The notes beneath the pieces are model-generated. The model saw nothing but the letters and a program-made list of their open reading frames with translations. It was not told the origin of the DNA and searched no databases. The translations under genes were made by a program, and so were the position numbers. Source: Psychrobacillus sp. FSL K6-4046 (GTDB taxonomy: Bacteria > Bacillota > Bacilli > Bacillales_A > Planococcaceae). From it: DNA of 64,000 bases. Location of the stretch: positions 1,667,312 through 1,731,311 of the forward strand of contig NZ_CP152020.1 in NCBI RefSeq assembly GCF_038624605.1, given 5' to 3'. Shown piece by piece: positions 36,692 to 44,764 of the stretch (the stretch's first letter is position 1; each line of letters opens with the position of its first letter).

Positions 36692-37753
36692 ATGAAATTA
36701 GAAAAGCTGCGTTTAGCATTAGAAGAAAGAGGCGTTGACGCATTATTGATAACAAATGATTACAGCCGTCGATATATCACCGGATTCACTGGGACAGCGG
36801 GTGTAGCAATAGTTTCTAAAAATGATGCAGTTTTTATTACAGACTTCAGATATACAGAACAAGCTGCTAGTCAAATAAAGGATTTCCGTATAGTTCAACA
36901 TGCTAAAACGTTGATCGAGGAAATTTCCCACCAAGTAAACGAAATGGGTATTAAATCACTTGGCTTTGAAAAAGATGACGTAACATACGGAGTATATGAA
37001 TTATACAAGCAAGCTGTTTCAGCAGATTTAGTACCTTTATCAGGTGTGGTAGAAAAAATTCGCTTGATAAAGACGGACGAAGAGATTAGTATAATAAAGG
37101 CAGCTTGTCGTATTGCAGATGAGGCATATGAGCATATCGTGACTTACATAAAACCCGGCATGACAGAACTTCAAGTCTCGAATGAACTAGAATTCTTTAT
37201 GCGTAAACGTGGCGCTACTTCCTCTTCTTTTGATACAATAGTAGCTTCAGGTACGCGTTCTGCATTGCCGCATGGCGTAGCAACAGATAAAGTAATTGAA
37301 GTTGGCGATTTTGTAACATTAGATTTCGGAGCACTTTACAATAGTTATATTTCTGATACTACTCGTACAGTTGCAGTAGGAGAGCCGAGTGAAAAACTAA
37401 AAGAAATTTATCAAGTAGTTTTAGATGCTCAATTATTAGCTCTTGAAAAAGTTCAACCAGGAATGACAGGTAAAGAAGCGGATGCTATTGCACGAGACTA
37501 TATTGCGTCAAAAGGATATGGTGAGGCATTTGGTCATTCACTTGGTCATGGTATTGGTCTTGAGGTACATGAAGGACCTGGTTTATCCTTCCGATCAGAC
37601 ATTGTTTTAGAACCAGGAATGGTTATTACAATTGAACCGGGAATTTATCTACCGAACATCGGTGGGGTGCGTATAGAGGATGACGCACTAGTTACGGAGA
37701 ATGGATTAGAGAAGTTAACACATTCGACGAAAGAGCTACTTATATTATCGTAA
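36692..37753 (+). CDS. M24 family metallopeptidase, Xaa-Pro type (YqhT-like)
   Basis: A 353-residue pita-bread aminopeptidase that probably releases N-terminal residues before proline. It has an N-terminal creatinase-like domain and a C-terminal catalytic domain with the five metal ligands of the family: two Asp in LDFGALYNSYISDTTR, His in SLGHGIGLEVHE, Glu in TIEPGIY and Glu in RIEDD. ATG 36692 is the start, with GGAGAGGG upstream; the longer frame from 36659 has no site. It lies 15 bases before efp, as in B. subtilis. Confidence 0.9.
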   Translation: MKLEKLRLALEERGVDALLITNDYSRRYITGFTGTAGVAIVSKNDAVFITDFRYTEQAASQIKDFRIVQHAKTLIEEISHQVNEMGIKSLGFEKDDVTYGVYELYKQAVSADLVPLSGVVEKIRLIKTDEEISIIKAACRIADEAYEHIVTYIKPGMTELQVSNELEFFMRKRGATSSSFDTIVASGTRSALPHGVATDKVIEVGDFVTLDFGALYNSYISDTTRTVAVGEPSEKLKEIYQVVLDAQLLALEKVQPGMTGKEADAIARDYIASKGYGEAFGHSLGHGIGLEVHEGPGLSFRSDIVLEPGMVITIEPGIYLPNIGGVRIEDDALVTENGLEKLTHSTKELLILS

Positions 37754-37768
37754 TTTGGAGGGAAATAA

Positions 37769-38326
37769 ATGATTTCAGTAAATGATTTTAAAACAGGTTT
37801 AACAATTTTAGTAGATGGCGTTCTTTACCGTGTTCTTGATTTTCAACACGTAAAGCCTGGTAAAGGAGCAGCGTTCGTTCGTTCAAAACTTAGAAACTTA
37901 CGTAACGGCTCTGTGAACGAAAAAACATTCCGTGCTGGTGAAAAAGTAGAAAAAGCACAAATTGATAACAAAAAAATGCAATATCTTTATGCAAGTGGAG
38001 ATCAACATGTATTCATGGATACGGATTCATACGAGCAATTAGAGCTTAATGAAAACCAAATCGAATATGAGTTGAAATTCCTACGTGAAAACATGGAATT
38101 ACAAGTAATTCAATACCAAGGAGAAACACTTGGAGTAGAATTACCTAAATCTGTAGAGCTAGAAGTTATTGAAACGGAGCCAGGGATCAAAGGAGATACT
38201 TCTGGTGGTGGATCTAAAACTGCTAAATTAGAAACTGGTTTAGTTGTAACAGTACCTTTATTTATTAATGTTGGTGACAAACTAATTATTAATACAGATG
38301 AAGGTTCATACGTTTCAAGAGCTTAA
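37769..38326 (+). CDS. efp: Translation elongation factor P
   Basis: Relieves ribosome stalling at polyproline stretches. The 185-residue protein has three beta-barrel domains, beginning with [13 protein letters not shown]. The loop [16 protein letters not shown] carries the lysine (Lys32) that may be modified; the loop sequence is of the type 5-aminopentanolylated in Bacillus. TTGGAGG precedes the ATG. A strong terminator follows. Confidence 0.97.
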   Translation: MISVNDFKTGLTILVDGVLYRVLDFQHVKPGKGAAFVRSKLRNLRNGSVNEKTFRAGEKVEKAQIDNKKMQYLYASGDQHVFMDTDSYEQLELNENQIEYELKFLRENMELQVIQYQGETLGVELPKSVELEVIETEPGIKGDTSGGGSKTAKLETGLVVTVPLFINVGDKLIINTDEGSYVSRA

Positions 38327-38336
38327 GAGACTTTTT

Positions 38337-38376
38337 AAAAGACATCAAGAGGGGAAACCTCTTGATGTCTTTTTTT
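38337..38376 (+). terminator. Terminator of efp
   Basis: A 16-bp stem (AAAAGACATCAAGAGG and complement) with a 5-base loop and long T-run. It separates efp from the spoIIIA operon. Confidence 0.92.
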
Positions 38377-38562
38377 ATGGGCATACAAAGAAAATCGAAA
38401 ATGACACGAGCTCGAATTTTTGTAAACCTAAATAAGGAGAGTAGTCATTAACCAGAACAAATGTGTTGAAACTCACCAAACACCACCGTTGAATGATTTA
38501 GATCAGTCAATATTTCTAGTGAAAATAGCCGGTCTAGTACTCGTAAATTTCAAACAGTATGT

Positions 38563-38591
38563 TCATATTCTCCACCTGTCCAACATATAGT
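38563..38591 (+). promoter_or_regulatory. Sigma-E-type promoter directly upstream of spoIIIAC
   Basis: TCATATT (38563-38569) and CATATAGT (38584-38591) are separated by 14 bases. They match the mother-cell sigma-E consensus (KMATATT, 13-15 bases, CATACANT) with one -10 mismatch. The predicted start is about 20 bases before the spoIIIAC GTG. In B. subtilis the operon promoter lies before spoIIIAA instead. Confidence 0.65.
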
Positions 38592-38616
38592 ACGTAATAG
38601 GGAAGGGGGAGGCATT

Positions 38617-38826
38617 GTGGAACTTCACGATGTACTTCGAGTTGCGGGGATAGGCTTATTGATAGCAATTCTTCACTTGTTTTTTGAATCGACTGGAAAA
38701 AAAGAGTTTGCATTCTTCTTGTTTTTTGTGGGGTATATTTACATGACTATTGAGTTACTGCGTTTGCTTAGGCTATTCTTTTATGAAATTTCCTCATTTT
38801 TAGAATGGCTTGTTATGACGAGTTAA
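38617..38826 (+). CDS. spoIIIAC: Stage III sporulation protein AC
   Basis: A 69-residue protein with two membrane helices joined by a short loop with GKKEF, as in SpoIIIAC. It belongs to the SpoIIIA-SpoIIQ channel that connects mother cell and forespore. GTG start with GGAAGGGGGAGG upstream. It is the first gene of the operon here; spoIIIAA and spoIIIAB are absent from the 290 bases before it. spoIIIAD follows after 3 bases. Confidence 0.9.
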   Translation: MELHDVLRVAGIGLLIAILHLFFESTGKKEFAFFLFFVGYIYMTIELLRLLRLFFYEISSFLEWLVMTS

Positions 38827-38829
38827 CAA

Positions 38830-39213
38830 ATGATTGTCTATATTACTATCATTGTTGCATTTTGCTTGTTGCAGTTAGTTAAAGAAACCTACCCCAAATT
38901 TCATTCCCTAATTTATACTATTTATATTTTTCTTTTTTTAACTTACCTCTCCACATCGGTCATTATTCCTTTTATAAACCAGTATATTTCAAGCGTACCT
39001 GTCGCCATTCTACCTATTGTGAAATTGCTATTATTTTCAGTAATCCTATTATTTATCTCACAAATAATAGAAGAGCTGCTCGAAGACTATGAATATACTA
39101 GTTTAGCCTCACTAATTACAATTACGACCAAGGCAATATTACTCGTTGTATGGATTCAGCATATGGAACCATTTTATCAAAAATTTTTTTCATTTATGGG
39201 ACTACTCTCTTGA
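38830..39213 (+). CDS. spoIIIAD: Stage III sporulation protein AD
   Basis: A 127-residue protein with four hydrophobic segments, similar to SpoIIIAC in its second half, as is known for the AC/AD pair. Length is near that of B. subtilis (133). ATG lies 3 bases after spoIIIAC without a strong ribosome binding site, suggesting coupled translation. Confidence 0.88.
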   Translation: MIVYITIIVAFCLLQLVKETYPKFHSLIYTIYIFLFLTYLSTSVIIPFINQYISSVPVAILPIVKLLLFSVILLFISQIIEELLEDYEYTSLASLITITTKAILLVVWIQHMEPFYQKFFSFMGLLS

Positions 39214-39227
39214 AGGAATGAGCAGTA

Positions 39228-40139
39228 ATGGAAGAATTAATTGCAACAATCTTGCAACCCGCGAAAGAAGTACTGCAAACGTTTGTTTATATTCTCCTGT
39301 TCGGTTTTGTATTTATGTGTTTAGAATGGCTTATTCCCAGTAGCAAGCGATTATTTAAGTTATTGTTTATTCTTATTATTTGTTTTTATTGCTTAGAGCC
39401 AGCTTTTCGCTCAGTAAAGATGATTCAAGTAGTAACAGGTGAACTCGTTAATGTGTTTATAGGAGTATATCCAGTATTAACTGCTGGAATAGCACTGTCG
39501 GGTGGCGCTTTTCTTATTACTTTATGGAATCCAGTTGTAATGCTCTTTGCCTCTTTTACTAGTATTGTGGCAGACAAGATTATGATTCCAGCCTTATTGT
39601 CAGCCTTTATATTCGATCTTATGACTAGAATTCAACCTTCTATATCTTTTTCTCGAATGTCTGACCTAATACGAATGACTTTAGTTGGGGCTACCTCGAT
39701 TATTCTCGTATTATATAGTCTGTTTATAACCGTAAACGGTGTAGTAACCTGGTCAGTAAGTGGTGCTGTAAACGAAACTGTAAAGAGATTAATCTCCAAT
39801 AATATTCCCTTTGTCGGTTCCTTGCTTACAGAGAGTATTAGTACGATGAAAAGCTACTCATCTACTGCTGCTGCTGTCACTGGGAATTCTGTTTTGATAT
39901 CAATTCTAGTTCTTATTTCTATTCCAACTATTCAAACGATCCTGATTGCTTTTCTCTATCGATTTCTAAGTGCTATTCTTGAGCCTTTTGTAGATGGACA
40001 AATTAGTGGACTATTAGACGATATTGGAAAAACGCTATTTGTACTTTCTATCATTTCCGTATTAATAGCCTTTGCCTTTTTCTTTACAGTGATATTAATC
40101 ATGCTTTTCGCCAAATTATTGATAGGTGTGAAGGGATAA
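39228..40139 (+). CDS. spoIIIAE: Stage III sporulation protein AE, N-terminally short
   Basis: A 303-residue polytopic membrane protein with at least six helices and the conserved stretch GVYPVLTAGIALSGG followed by NPVVMLF and later SDLIRMTLVGATSI. The B. subtilis protein has about 399 residues, with an N-terminal signal and an external domain of about 90 residues. That part is missing here, and the first helix comes at residue 19. GAAGGAATGAG serves as ribosome binding site. The stop overlaps the next ATG (TAATG). Confidence 0.9.
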   Translation: MEELIATILQPAKEVLQTFVYILLFGFVFMCLEWLIPSSKRLFKLLFILIICFYCLEPAFRSVKMIQVVTGELVNVFIGVYPVLTAGIALSGGAFLITLWNPVVMLFASFTSIVADKIMIPALLSAFIFDLMTRIQPSISFSRMSDLIRMTLVGATSIILVLYSLFITVNGVVTWSVSGAVNETVKRLISNNIPFVGSLLTESISTMKSYSSTAAAVTGNSVLISILVLISIPTIQTILIAFLYRFLSAILEPFVDGQISGLLDDIGKTLFVLSIISVLIAFAFFFTVILIMLFAKLLIGVKG

Positions 40140-40294
40140 TGTTTAACTTCTCTACATTGCTATATGGGATTTTAATGATTGTCATAATCGGAGAGATTCT
40201 ATCTATTCTAATTGAGCATTTGGACAAGGAGAAGACGGGCTTTCTTATAAAACTTTCTATAATCTCATGGATTATCTCCTTTTTCTTCATATAA
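40139..40294 (+). CDS. spoIIIAF: SpoIIIAF-like protein reduced to two membrane helices
   Basis: A 51-residue open frame starts at ATG 40139, overlapping the spoIIIAE stop by one base, and ends at TAA 40294. It encodes two hydrophobic helices (LLYGILMIVIIGEILSILIE and the C-terminal IKLSIISWIISFFFI) joined by a charged loop. This is the layout of the SpoIIIAF N-terminus; the entire soluble domain of about 140 residues is absent. AAGGG precedes the start. Position between AE and AG is the main reason for the name. It could also be an unrelated small membrane protein. Confidence 0.6.
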   Translation: MFNFSTLLYGILMIVIIGEILSILIEHLDKEKTGFLIKLSIISWIISFFFI

Positions 40295-40327
40295 ATAGAT
40301 TGTCCTGCATAAAGTATGTTATCCAAT

Positions 40328-40774
40328 ATGAAAAGAAGGGTGAACACTATCTCATTAAAAAAAAAACCCACTTTTCGTTTTGTAGTAATAAGTTTAGCGG
40401 TTTTGGTTATTAGTCTCTTATTTTCAGAGATTTTCGGACTGACGGATGATGTAAATAAAAACACTAGCCCACCAGAGGTTCACACAAAAGATGAGCTTTC
40501 CGCTATATTGGAAAAAATCCATGGGGTTGGAAAAGTATCTATTTACTTTCATTACGCAGAACGAGCTGAAAATAAAACGGAAAGTGATTTATCATTTTTC
40601 CAATGGACAAGTGACAGCAAGATGGAAAAAGAAGAACTGATTGGAATACTGGTAGTTGCGGAAGGAGCGAGCGATAAACGTATAAAAAATAATCTTATTA
40701 AAACCCTTTCATCTGTATTGCAAATATCTCCACATCGAATAGTAATAGAAGAAATGGAATTGGAGGATAAATGA
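40328..40774 (+). CDS. spoIIIAG: Stage III sporulation protein AG, short form
   Basis: A 148-residue protein with a basic N-terminus, one membrane helix (about residues 18-35) and a soluble ring-building domain: LSAILEKIHGVGKVSIYFHY, then IGILVVAEGASDKRIKNNLI and a final helix-strand. B. subtilis SpoIIIAG has 229 residues. Its long insertion that forms the beta-triangle collar between the two halves is reduced here to about 30 residues. The start is uncertain: ATG 40328 has a poor ribosome binding site, ATG 40316 is also in frame, and GTG 40340 is adjacent to GAAGG. Confidence 0.82.
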   Translation: MKRRVNTISLKKKPTFRFVVISLAVLVISLLFSEIFGLTDDVNKNTSPPEVHTKDELSAILEKIHGVGKVSIYFHYAERAENKTESDLSFFQWTSDSKMEKEELIGILVVAEGASDKRIKNNLIKTLSSVLQISPHRIVIEEMELEDK

Positions 40775-40775
40775 T

Positions 40776-41309
40776 ATGAACATTAAAAAAAGATCCGTAT
40801 GGTTTTTAACTTTACTAAGCTTAGTGGCAGTAGTGACGGTGTATTATGCAACAGAAAAGCCATCCCCTTTTGATGGAATAGCCCTATTTTCTAATGACTC
40901 AGTTGATGATGTGAAATTGGTAGAAACATCCTCAACGAATGAAGAATCATTTGTTTCTCACAGTAATCAATATGAAGAATTACGTATGGAAGTGCAGGAA
41001 AAACGTTCACAGTTACATGAGCAATTAGAATCTAAGGTCGCTTCAAATGATTTCTCTCCAGAAGAAAAAAATGAAGCATACAACGAAATTGAACAATTAG
41101 TAAAGATAAACTCTACAGAAGCGATGTTGGAGCTAATTATAAAATCATTAGGATATGACGATGCACTTGTTCGTATTGACCAAAACAAAGTGCTAATCGA
41201 TGTAGTTTCAAATGAACAATCTTCAAAAAAGGCTGATGCTATTATATACGCAGTTAAGCGAGAATACCCTCAAGCATACAATGTTGAAGTGAAATTTGAC
41301 GGACTATAA
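40776..41309 (+). CDS. spoIIIAH: Stage III sporulation protein AH, short form
   Basis: A 177-residue protein with one N-terminal membrane helix (residues 8-25), a charged linker with coiled-coil potential (EELRMEVQEKRSQLHEQLE), and a C-terminal ring-building domain (SLGYDDALVRIDQNKVLIDVV). SpoIIIAH forms the mother-cell side of the channel and binds SpoIIQ. It is about 40 residues shorter than in B. subtilis, mostly in the linker. TTGGAGG precedes the ATG. Last gene of the operon, followed by a terminator. Confidence 0.88.
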   Translation: MNIKKRSVWFLTLLSLVAVVTVYYATEKPSPFDGIALFSNDSVDDVKLVETSSTNEESFVSHSNQYEELRMEVQEKRSQLHEQLESKVASNDFSPEEKNEAYNEIEQLVKINSTEAMLELIIKSLGYDDALVRIDQNKVLIDVVSNEQSSKKADAIIYAVKREYPQAYNVEVKFDGL

Positions 41310-41310
41310 C

Positions 41311-41340
41311 AAAAGTGCCTTTAAAGGGCACTTTTTCTTT
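41311..41340 (+). terminator. Terminator of the spoIIIA operon
   Basis: AAAAGTGCC pairs with GGCACTTTT (7-8 base loop), followed by T residues, 1 base after the spoIIIAH stop. Confidence 0.85.
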
Positions 41341-41422
41341 TGTTTTCAATTATTTATAACGCGGAATTGTTGTATGTGAATAGTATTTTTTAATGCAAAG
41401 AAATCCTAAATCAGAGAGTAGA

Positions 41423-41556
41423 ATTGATTTCCGCACCAGCCGGACGCTTTCCTCGGGGTGAGCGATAAGCCATCACCCATCGCTTACGCGCGTGGTTGTG
41501 ATGTCTTATTTGTCTCACTCATCCCGTAGGAGTCGCCGTCTGGCGCTCCAATCAAT
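41423..41556. repeat. Dispersed palindromic repeat, copy A
   Basis: A 134-bp element with ends ATTGATT and AATCAAT. Inside these are the left arm TTTCCGCACCAGCCGGACGC and the mirrored right arm GTCGCCGTCTGGCGCTCC. The same pattern occurs at 59852-59978 (copy B, inside the IS leader) and in decayed form at 51552-51645. It is clearly more GC-rich than its surroundings and has no gene. The rest of the 637-base gap (41341-41946) is AT-rich with no feature I can assign beyond the accB ribosome binding site. Confidence 0.75.
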
Positions 41557-41946
41557 AAATGGGAACAGCTTTAGGATCGATAAAGCGCTAATCAATTTAC
41601 TCGCATAAATAAAGCTGAAAAACTGTAACCAACTTAAATTTCATCATCTATTTATGTTCTAAATAGCCACTTGAATATTCTTTTTTTATGTTTACAGTCA
41701 CAATAAAAAGAATTGTTAGTCAAAACCAACCATTCACTTTAACAAAGCTTATTTTAAAATAAAATAGTAAAAGAATGGTACATTTTACTATCTTAAAGCT
41801 ACTGTATAAAATACAATTAATGGATGATCTAAGCTTTTTATTCCCTAAAAGTTAAGAACATTTGCACGTTTCTATTTTCAATTACCTTAAAAACGACTAA
41901 AATGAATAAGGAAGTATTAAAATGCAACTAAAAGGAGATGGGATAA

Positions 41947-42456
41947 TTGAAAATCCAAGAAATCAGAGAAATTATTAAACTGATCGATCAATCTACACTA
42001 GATGAATTTTCATACGAAACAGAGGGTACAAAAATTAAAATTAAAAGAGGGGATAAAAACTCTCATAAATCTACTGTTCAAACGATAGAAAGCTCTTCGG
42101 TTGGAGAACTTCCTAAAGTACAAGAAGTTCAGACACCAGCTGTACAGGAATCTCCAAAAGCAGCGGCTGTAGAAAGCTCTGTAACAAAACAAGCTCCAGT
42201 TGAAGAGGAAAATAGCTCTTTACATAAAATTACTTCTCCAATGGTTGGGACATTCTATCAATCTTCATCACCAGATTCTCCTGCATACGTTGAGGTCGGC
42301 AGCAAGGTTACTGCAGATTCAATTGTTTGTATAGTAGAAGCGATGAAACTATTCAATGAAATTGAAGCAGAAGTAACTGGAGAAATCGTTGAAATTCTAG
42401 TTAAAGACGGTCAATTAGTAGAATACGGTCAACCTCTATTCTTAGTTAAAGCTTAA
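41947..42456 (+). CDS. accB: Biotin carboxyl carrier protein of acetyl-CoA carboxylase
   Basis: Carries the biotin that moves CO2 from AccC to the AccAD transferase in fatty acid synthesis. The 169-residue protein has an N-terminal helical part, a variable Ala/Pro/Glu-rich linker (about residues 40-92) and the biotinyl domain with VEAMKLF, biotin on Lys134. TTG start with AAAAGGAGATG upstream. accC follows after 34 bases, with no terminator between. Confidence 0.95.
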   Translation: MKIQEIREIIKLIDQSTLDEFSYETEGTKIKIKRGDKNSHKSTVQTIESSSVGELPKVQEVQTPAVQESPKAAAVESSVTKQAPVEEENSSLHKITSPMVGTFYQSSSPDSPAYVEVGSKVTADSIVCIVEAMKLFNEIEAEVTGEIVEILVKDGQLVEYGQPLFLVKA

Positions 42457-42490
42457 AAATATGAATTAAATAAGGAAAGGGGTAAGCATC

Positions 42491-43840
42491 ATGAAAAAAG
42501 TGTTAATTGCCAATCGTGGTGAAATAGCTGTTCGTATTATTAGAGCATGCAAGGAGCTAAATATTGAAACTGTTGCTGTATATTCTGAAGCGGATCGAGA
42601 GGCTTTACATGTGCAACTGGCAGATGAAGCTTATTGTATAGGGCCTAGGTTATCGAAAGATTCCTATTTAAACTTTTCAAATATTATCAGCGTTGCCAAG
42701 CTAACGGGCTGTGAAGGCATACATCCTGGCTATGGTTTTCTAGCGGAAAATGCTGAATTCGCTGAGCTATGTGAGGAATGTGATATTAAGTTTATCGGTC
42801 CTACATCACAGGCGATCAAAAGCATGGGTATAAAGGATGTAGCAAAGGAAACTATGCAAAAAGCTGGAGTTCCTACAGTTCCTGGTTCAAAGGGTATCGT
42901 TAAAACGGAAGAGGATGCACTTAAGGTAGCAAATGAAATAGGATATCCGGTTATCATCAAAGCAACTGCTGGCGGTGGTGGTAAAGGTATCCGCGTAGCA
43001 AAAGACGAAGCTGATTTAATCAAAGGGATAAAAGTTACCCAAAAAGAAGCTGCTGCAGCATTTGGTAATCCTGGCGTTTATCTCGAAAAATATATTGAAG
43101 TATTTCGTCATGTAGAAATTCAAGTATTAGCTGACTCTCATGGTAATGCAGTACATTTGGGTGAAAGAGATTGCTCCATCCAAAGACGTATGCAAAAGCT
43201 AGTGGAAGAAGCTCCATCACCAGCTTTATCAGAAGCTATGCGTGCCGAAATGGGCGCCGCGGCAGTAAAGGCAGCATTAGCTGTAGGTTATGAAAGTGCT
43301 GGAACAGTAGAGTTTATTTTTGATCATATTAACCAAAAGTTCTACTTTATGGAGATGAATACTCGTATTCAAGTGGAGCATCCAGTGACAGAAATGATTA
43401 CTGGTATTGACTTAATTAAACAAATGTTGAAAGTCGCAGCCGGAGAAAAATTGCCATTTGAGCAAAAAGATATTAAACTTAATGGATGGGCAATAGAATG
43501 TCGTATTAATGCGGAAAACCCAGATAAAAACTTCATGCCTTCTCCGGGACTTGTTGAATTCTATTTACCACCAGGCGGACTAGGAGTTCGAGTAGATTCA
43601 GCAGTATATCCTGGTTATACAATTCCTCCATTTTATGATTCTATGGTTGCTAAACTTATTACTTTTGGTGAGACAAGAGAAGAGGCGATTGCTAAGATGA
43701 AGCGTGCACTTAGTGAATTCGCCATTGAAGGTGTCGATACCACTATTGGCTTCCATGAAAAACTCATGAATCATGAGGTATTTGTCTCTGGAGATTTCGA
43801 TACTAAGTTTTTAGAGAGATACGACGTGATGAATTCATAA
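42491..43840 (+). CDS. accC: Biotin carboxylase subunit of acetyl-CoA carboxylase
   Basis: Carboxylates biotin on AccB with ATP and bicarbonate. The 449-residue ATP-grasp enzyme has the N-terminal KKVLIANRGEIAVRII, the Gly-rich loop KATAGGGGKGIR, EVQVLADSHGN-type motif and MEMNTRIQVEHPVTE. AGGAAAGGGG precedes the ATG. Length is normal. Confidence 0.97.
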   Translation: MKKVLIANRGEIAVRIIRACKELNIETVAVYSEADREALHVQLADEAYCIGPRLSKDSYLNFSNIISVAKLTGCEGIHPGYGFLAENAEFAELCEECDIKFIGPTSQAIKSMGIKDVAKETMQKAGVPTVPGSKGIVKTEEDALKVANEIGYPVIIKATAGGGGKGIRVAKDEADLIKGIKVTQKEAAAAFGNPGVYLEKYIEVFRHVEIQVLADSHGNAVHLGERDCSIQRRMQKLVEEAPSPALSEAMRAEMGAAAVKAALAVGYESAGTVEFIFDHINQKFYFMEMNTRIQVEHPVTEMITGIDLIKQMLKVAAGEKLPFEQKDIKLNGWAIECRINAENPDKNFMPSPGLVEFYLPPGGLGVRVDSAVYPGYTIPPFYDSMVAKLITFGETREEAIAKMKRALSEFAIEGVDTTIGFHEKLMNHEVFVSGDFDTKFLERYDVMNS

Positions 43841-43854
43841 AAGGAGTGATCCAT

Positions 43855-44250
43855 ATGACAGAAACAACCGAACAAAAATTTGTTCAAATGACTCCTGATG
43901 GCAAAGAAAACCTAGGGACAATTGAAATTGCTCCAGAGGTTATAACGGTAATTGCTGGAATTGCTACAACTGAAGTAGAAGGTATTGCGGGTACACGTGG
44001 TAACTTTGCAGCAGGCGTAGTAGAGCGATTAGGAAAAAAAGTGCATGGTAAGGGCATTAAGACTGAAATCACAAATGATGGTCTGTATATTGATGTATAT
44101 TGCCTTGTGAAATACGGTATATCCGTTCCTAATGTAGCAAGAGAAGTGCAGTCTCAAATTCGTCAGGCTATTGAAAATATGACTAGCTTAGTTCCAACTG
44201 AAGTAAACGTTCATATTACAGGCGTACAATTTGAAACGGTTGAATCATGA
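43855..44250 (+). CDS. Asp23/Gls24 family envelope stress protein (YqhY-like)
   Basis: A 131-residue protein of the Asp23 family: GTIEIAPEVITVIAGIATTEVEGI, then VKYGISVPNVAREVQ and INVTGVQFE-like end. ATG 43855 is preceded by AAGGAGTG at 8 bases. The gene follows accC closely, as does yqhY in B. subtilis, where YqhY is linked to control of acetyl-CoA carboxylase activity. A role in tuning fatty acid synthesis is thus plausible by position and family. Confidence 0.9.
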   Translation: MTETTEQKFVQMTPDGKENLGTIEIAPEVITVIAGIATTEVEGIAGTRGNFAAGVVERLGKKVHGKGIKTEITNDGLYIDVYCLVKYGISVPNVAREVQSQIRQAIENMTSLVPTEVNVHITGVQFETVES

Positions 44251-44281
44251 GAAAAGAGCTCCATTTGGGGCTCTTTTTCTT
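44251..44281 (+). terminator. Terminator of accBC-yqhY
   Basis: AAAAGAGCtCC pairs with GGgGCTCTTTT (one G-U) around ATTT, followed by T residues. Confidence 0.85.
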
Positions 44282-44361
44282 ATTTTCTACTTTCTAATAA
44301 GCACTCTACAAAAAAATATGATATTATGGGTAAGATAGCTACATTTAAAGGAGAACTAATA

Positions 44362-44739
44362 ATGAAACGTAGACAAGCAAGAGAGCTAGCATTACAAGCA
44401 CTATTTCAGCTAGACAATCATGAGATAACAATACAAGAAGCGATAGGTCATGTTACAGAAGAAAATGACCCTTTTTTAACTGATTTAGTGAAAGGGACAA
44501 TTGAGCATAAAGATGAAATTGATACCTCTTTGACAGACAAGCTAGAAAACTGGTCTCTTTCCAGATTACCTAAAATCGAAAGAACAGTTCTTCGAATCGC
44601 AGTTTATGAACTACTATATGCAAACGAAGCACCAGCAAAAGTAGTTATAAATGAAGCATTGGAAATATGTAAAATCTATGGCGATGAAAAATCTAGCCGA
44701 TTTGTAAATGGAGTTTTATCTAAATATACAGATCAATAA
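44362..44739 (+). CDS. nusB: Transcription antitermination factor NusB
   Basis: All-helical protein that pairs with NusE at boxA during rRNA transcription. The 125-residue protein begins MKRRQARELALQALFQLD, typical of NusB, and contains SLSRLPKIERTVLRIAVYEL and VINEALEI..YGDEKS...NGVL. ATG 44362 has AAAGGAG 9 bases upstream; a frame from 44326 is less likely. folD follows after 25 bases. Confidence 0.95.
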   Translation: MKRRQARELALQALFQLDNHEITIQEAIGHVTEENDPFLTDLVKGTIEHKDEIDTSLTDKLENWSLSRLPKIERTVLRIAVYELLYANEAPAKVVINEALEICKIYGDEKSSRFVNGVLSKYTDQ

Positions 44740-44764
44740 ATTTCGACATTAAGGGGCGTTTATA

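Noticed and set aside
38377-38616. Degenerate spoIIIAA or spoIIIAB in the gap before spoIIIAC
   Set aside because: Translating the gap gave no Walker motif or other SpoIIIAA/AB-like stretch; only the sigma-E promoter is recognisable.
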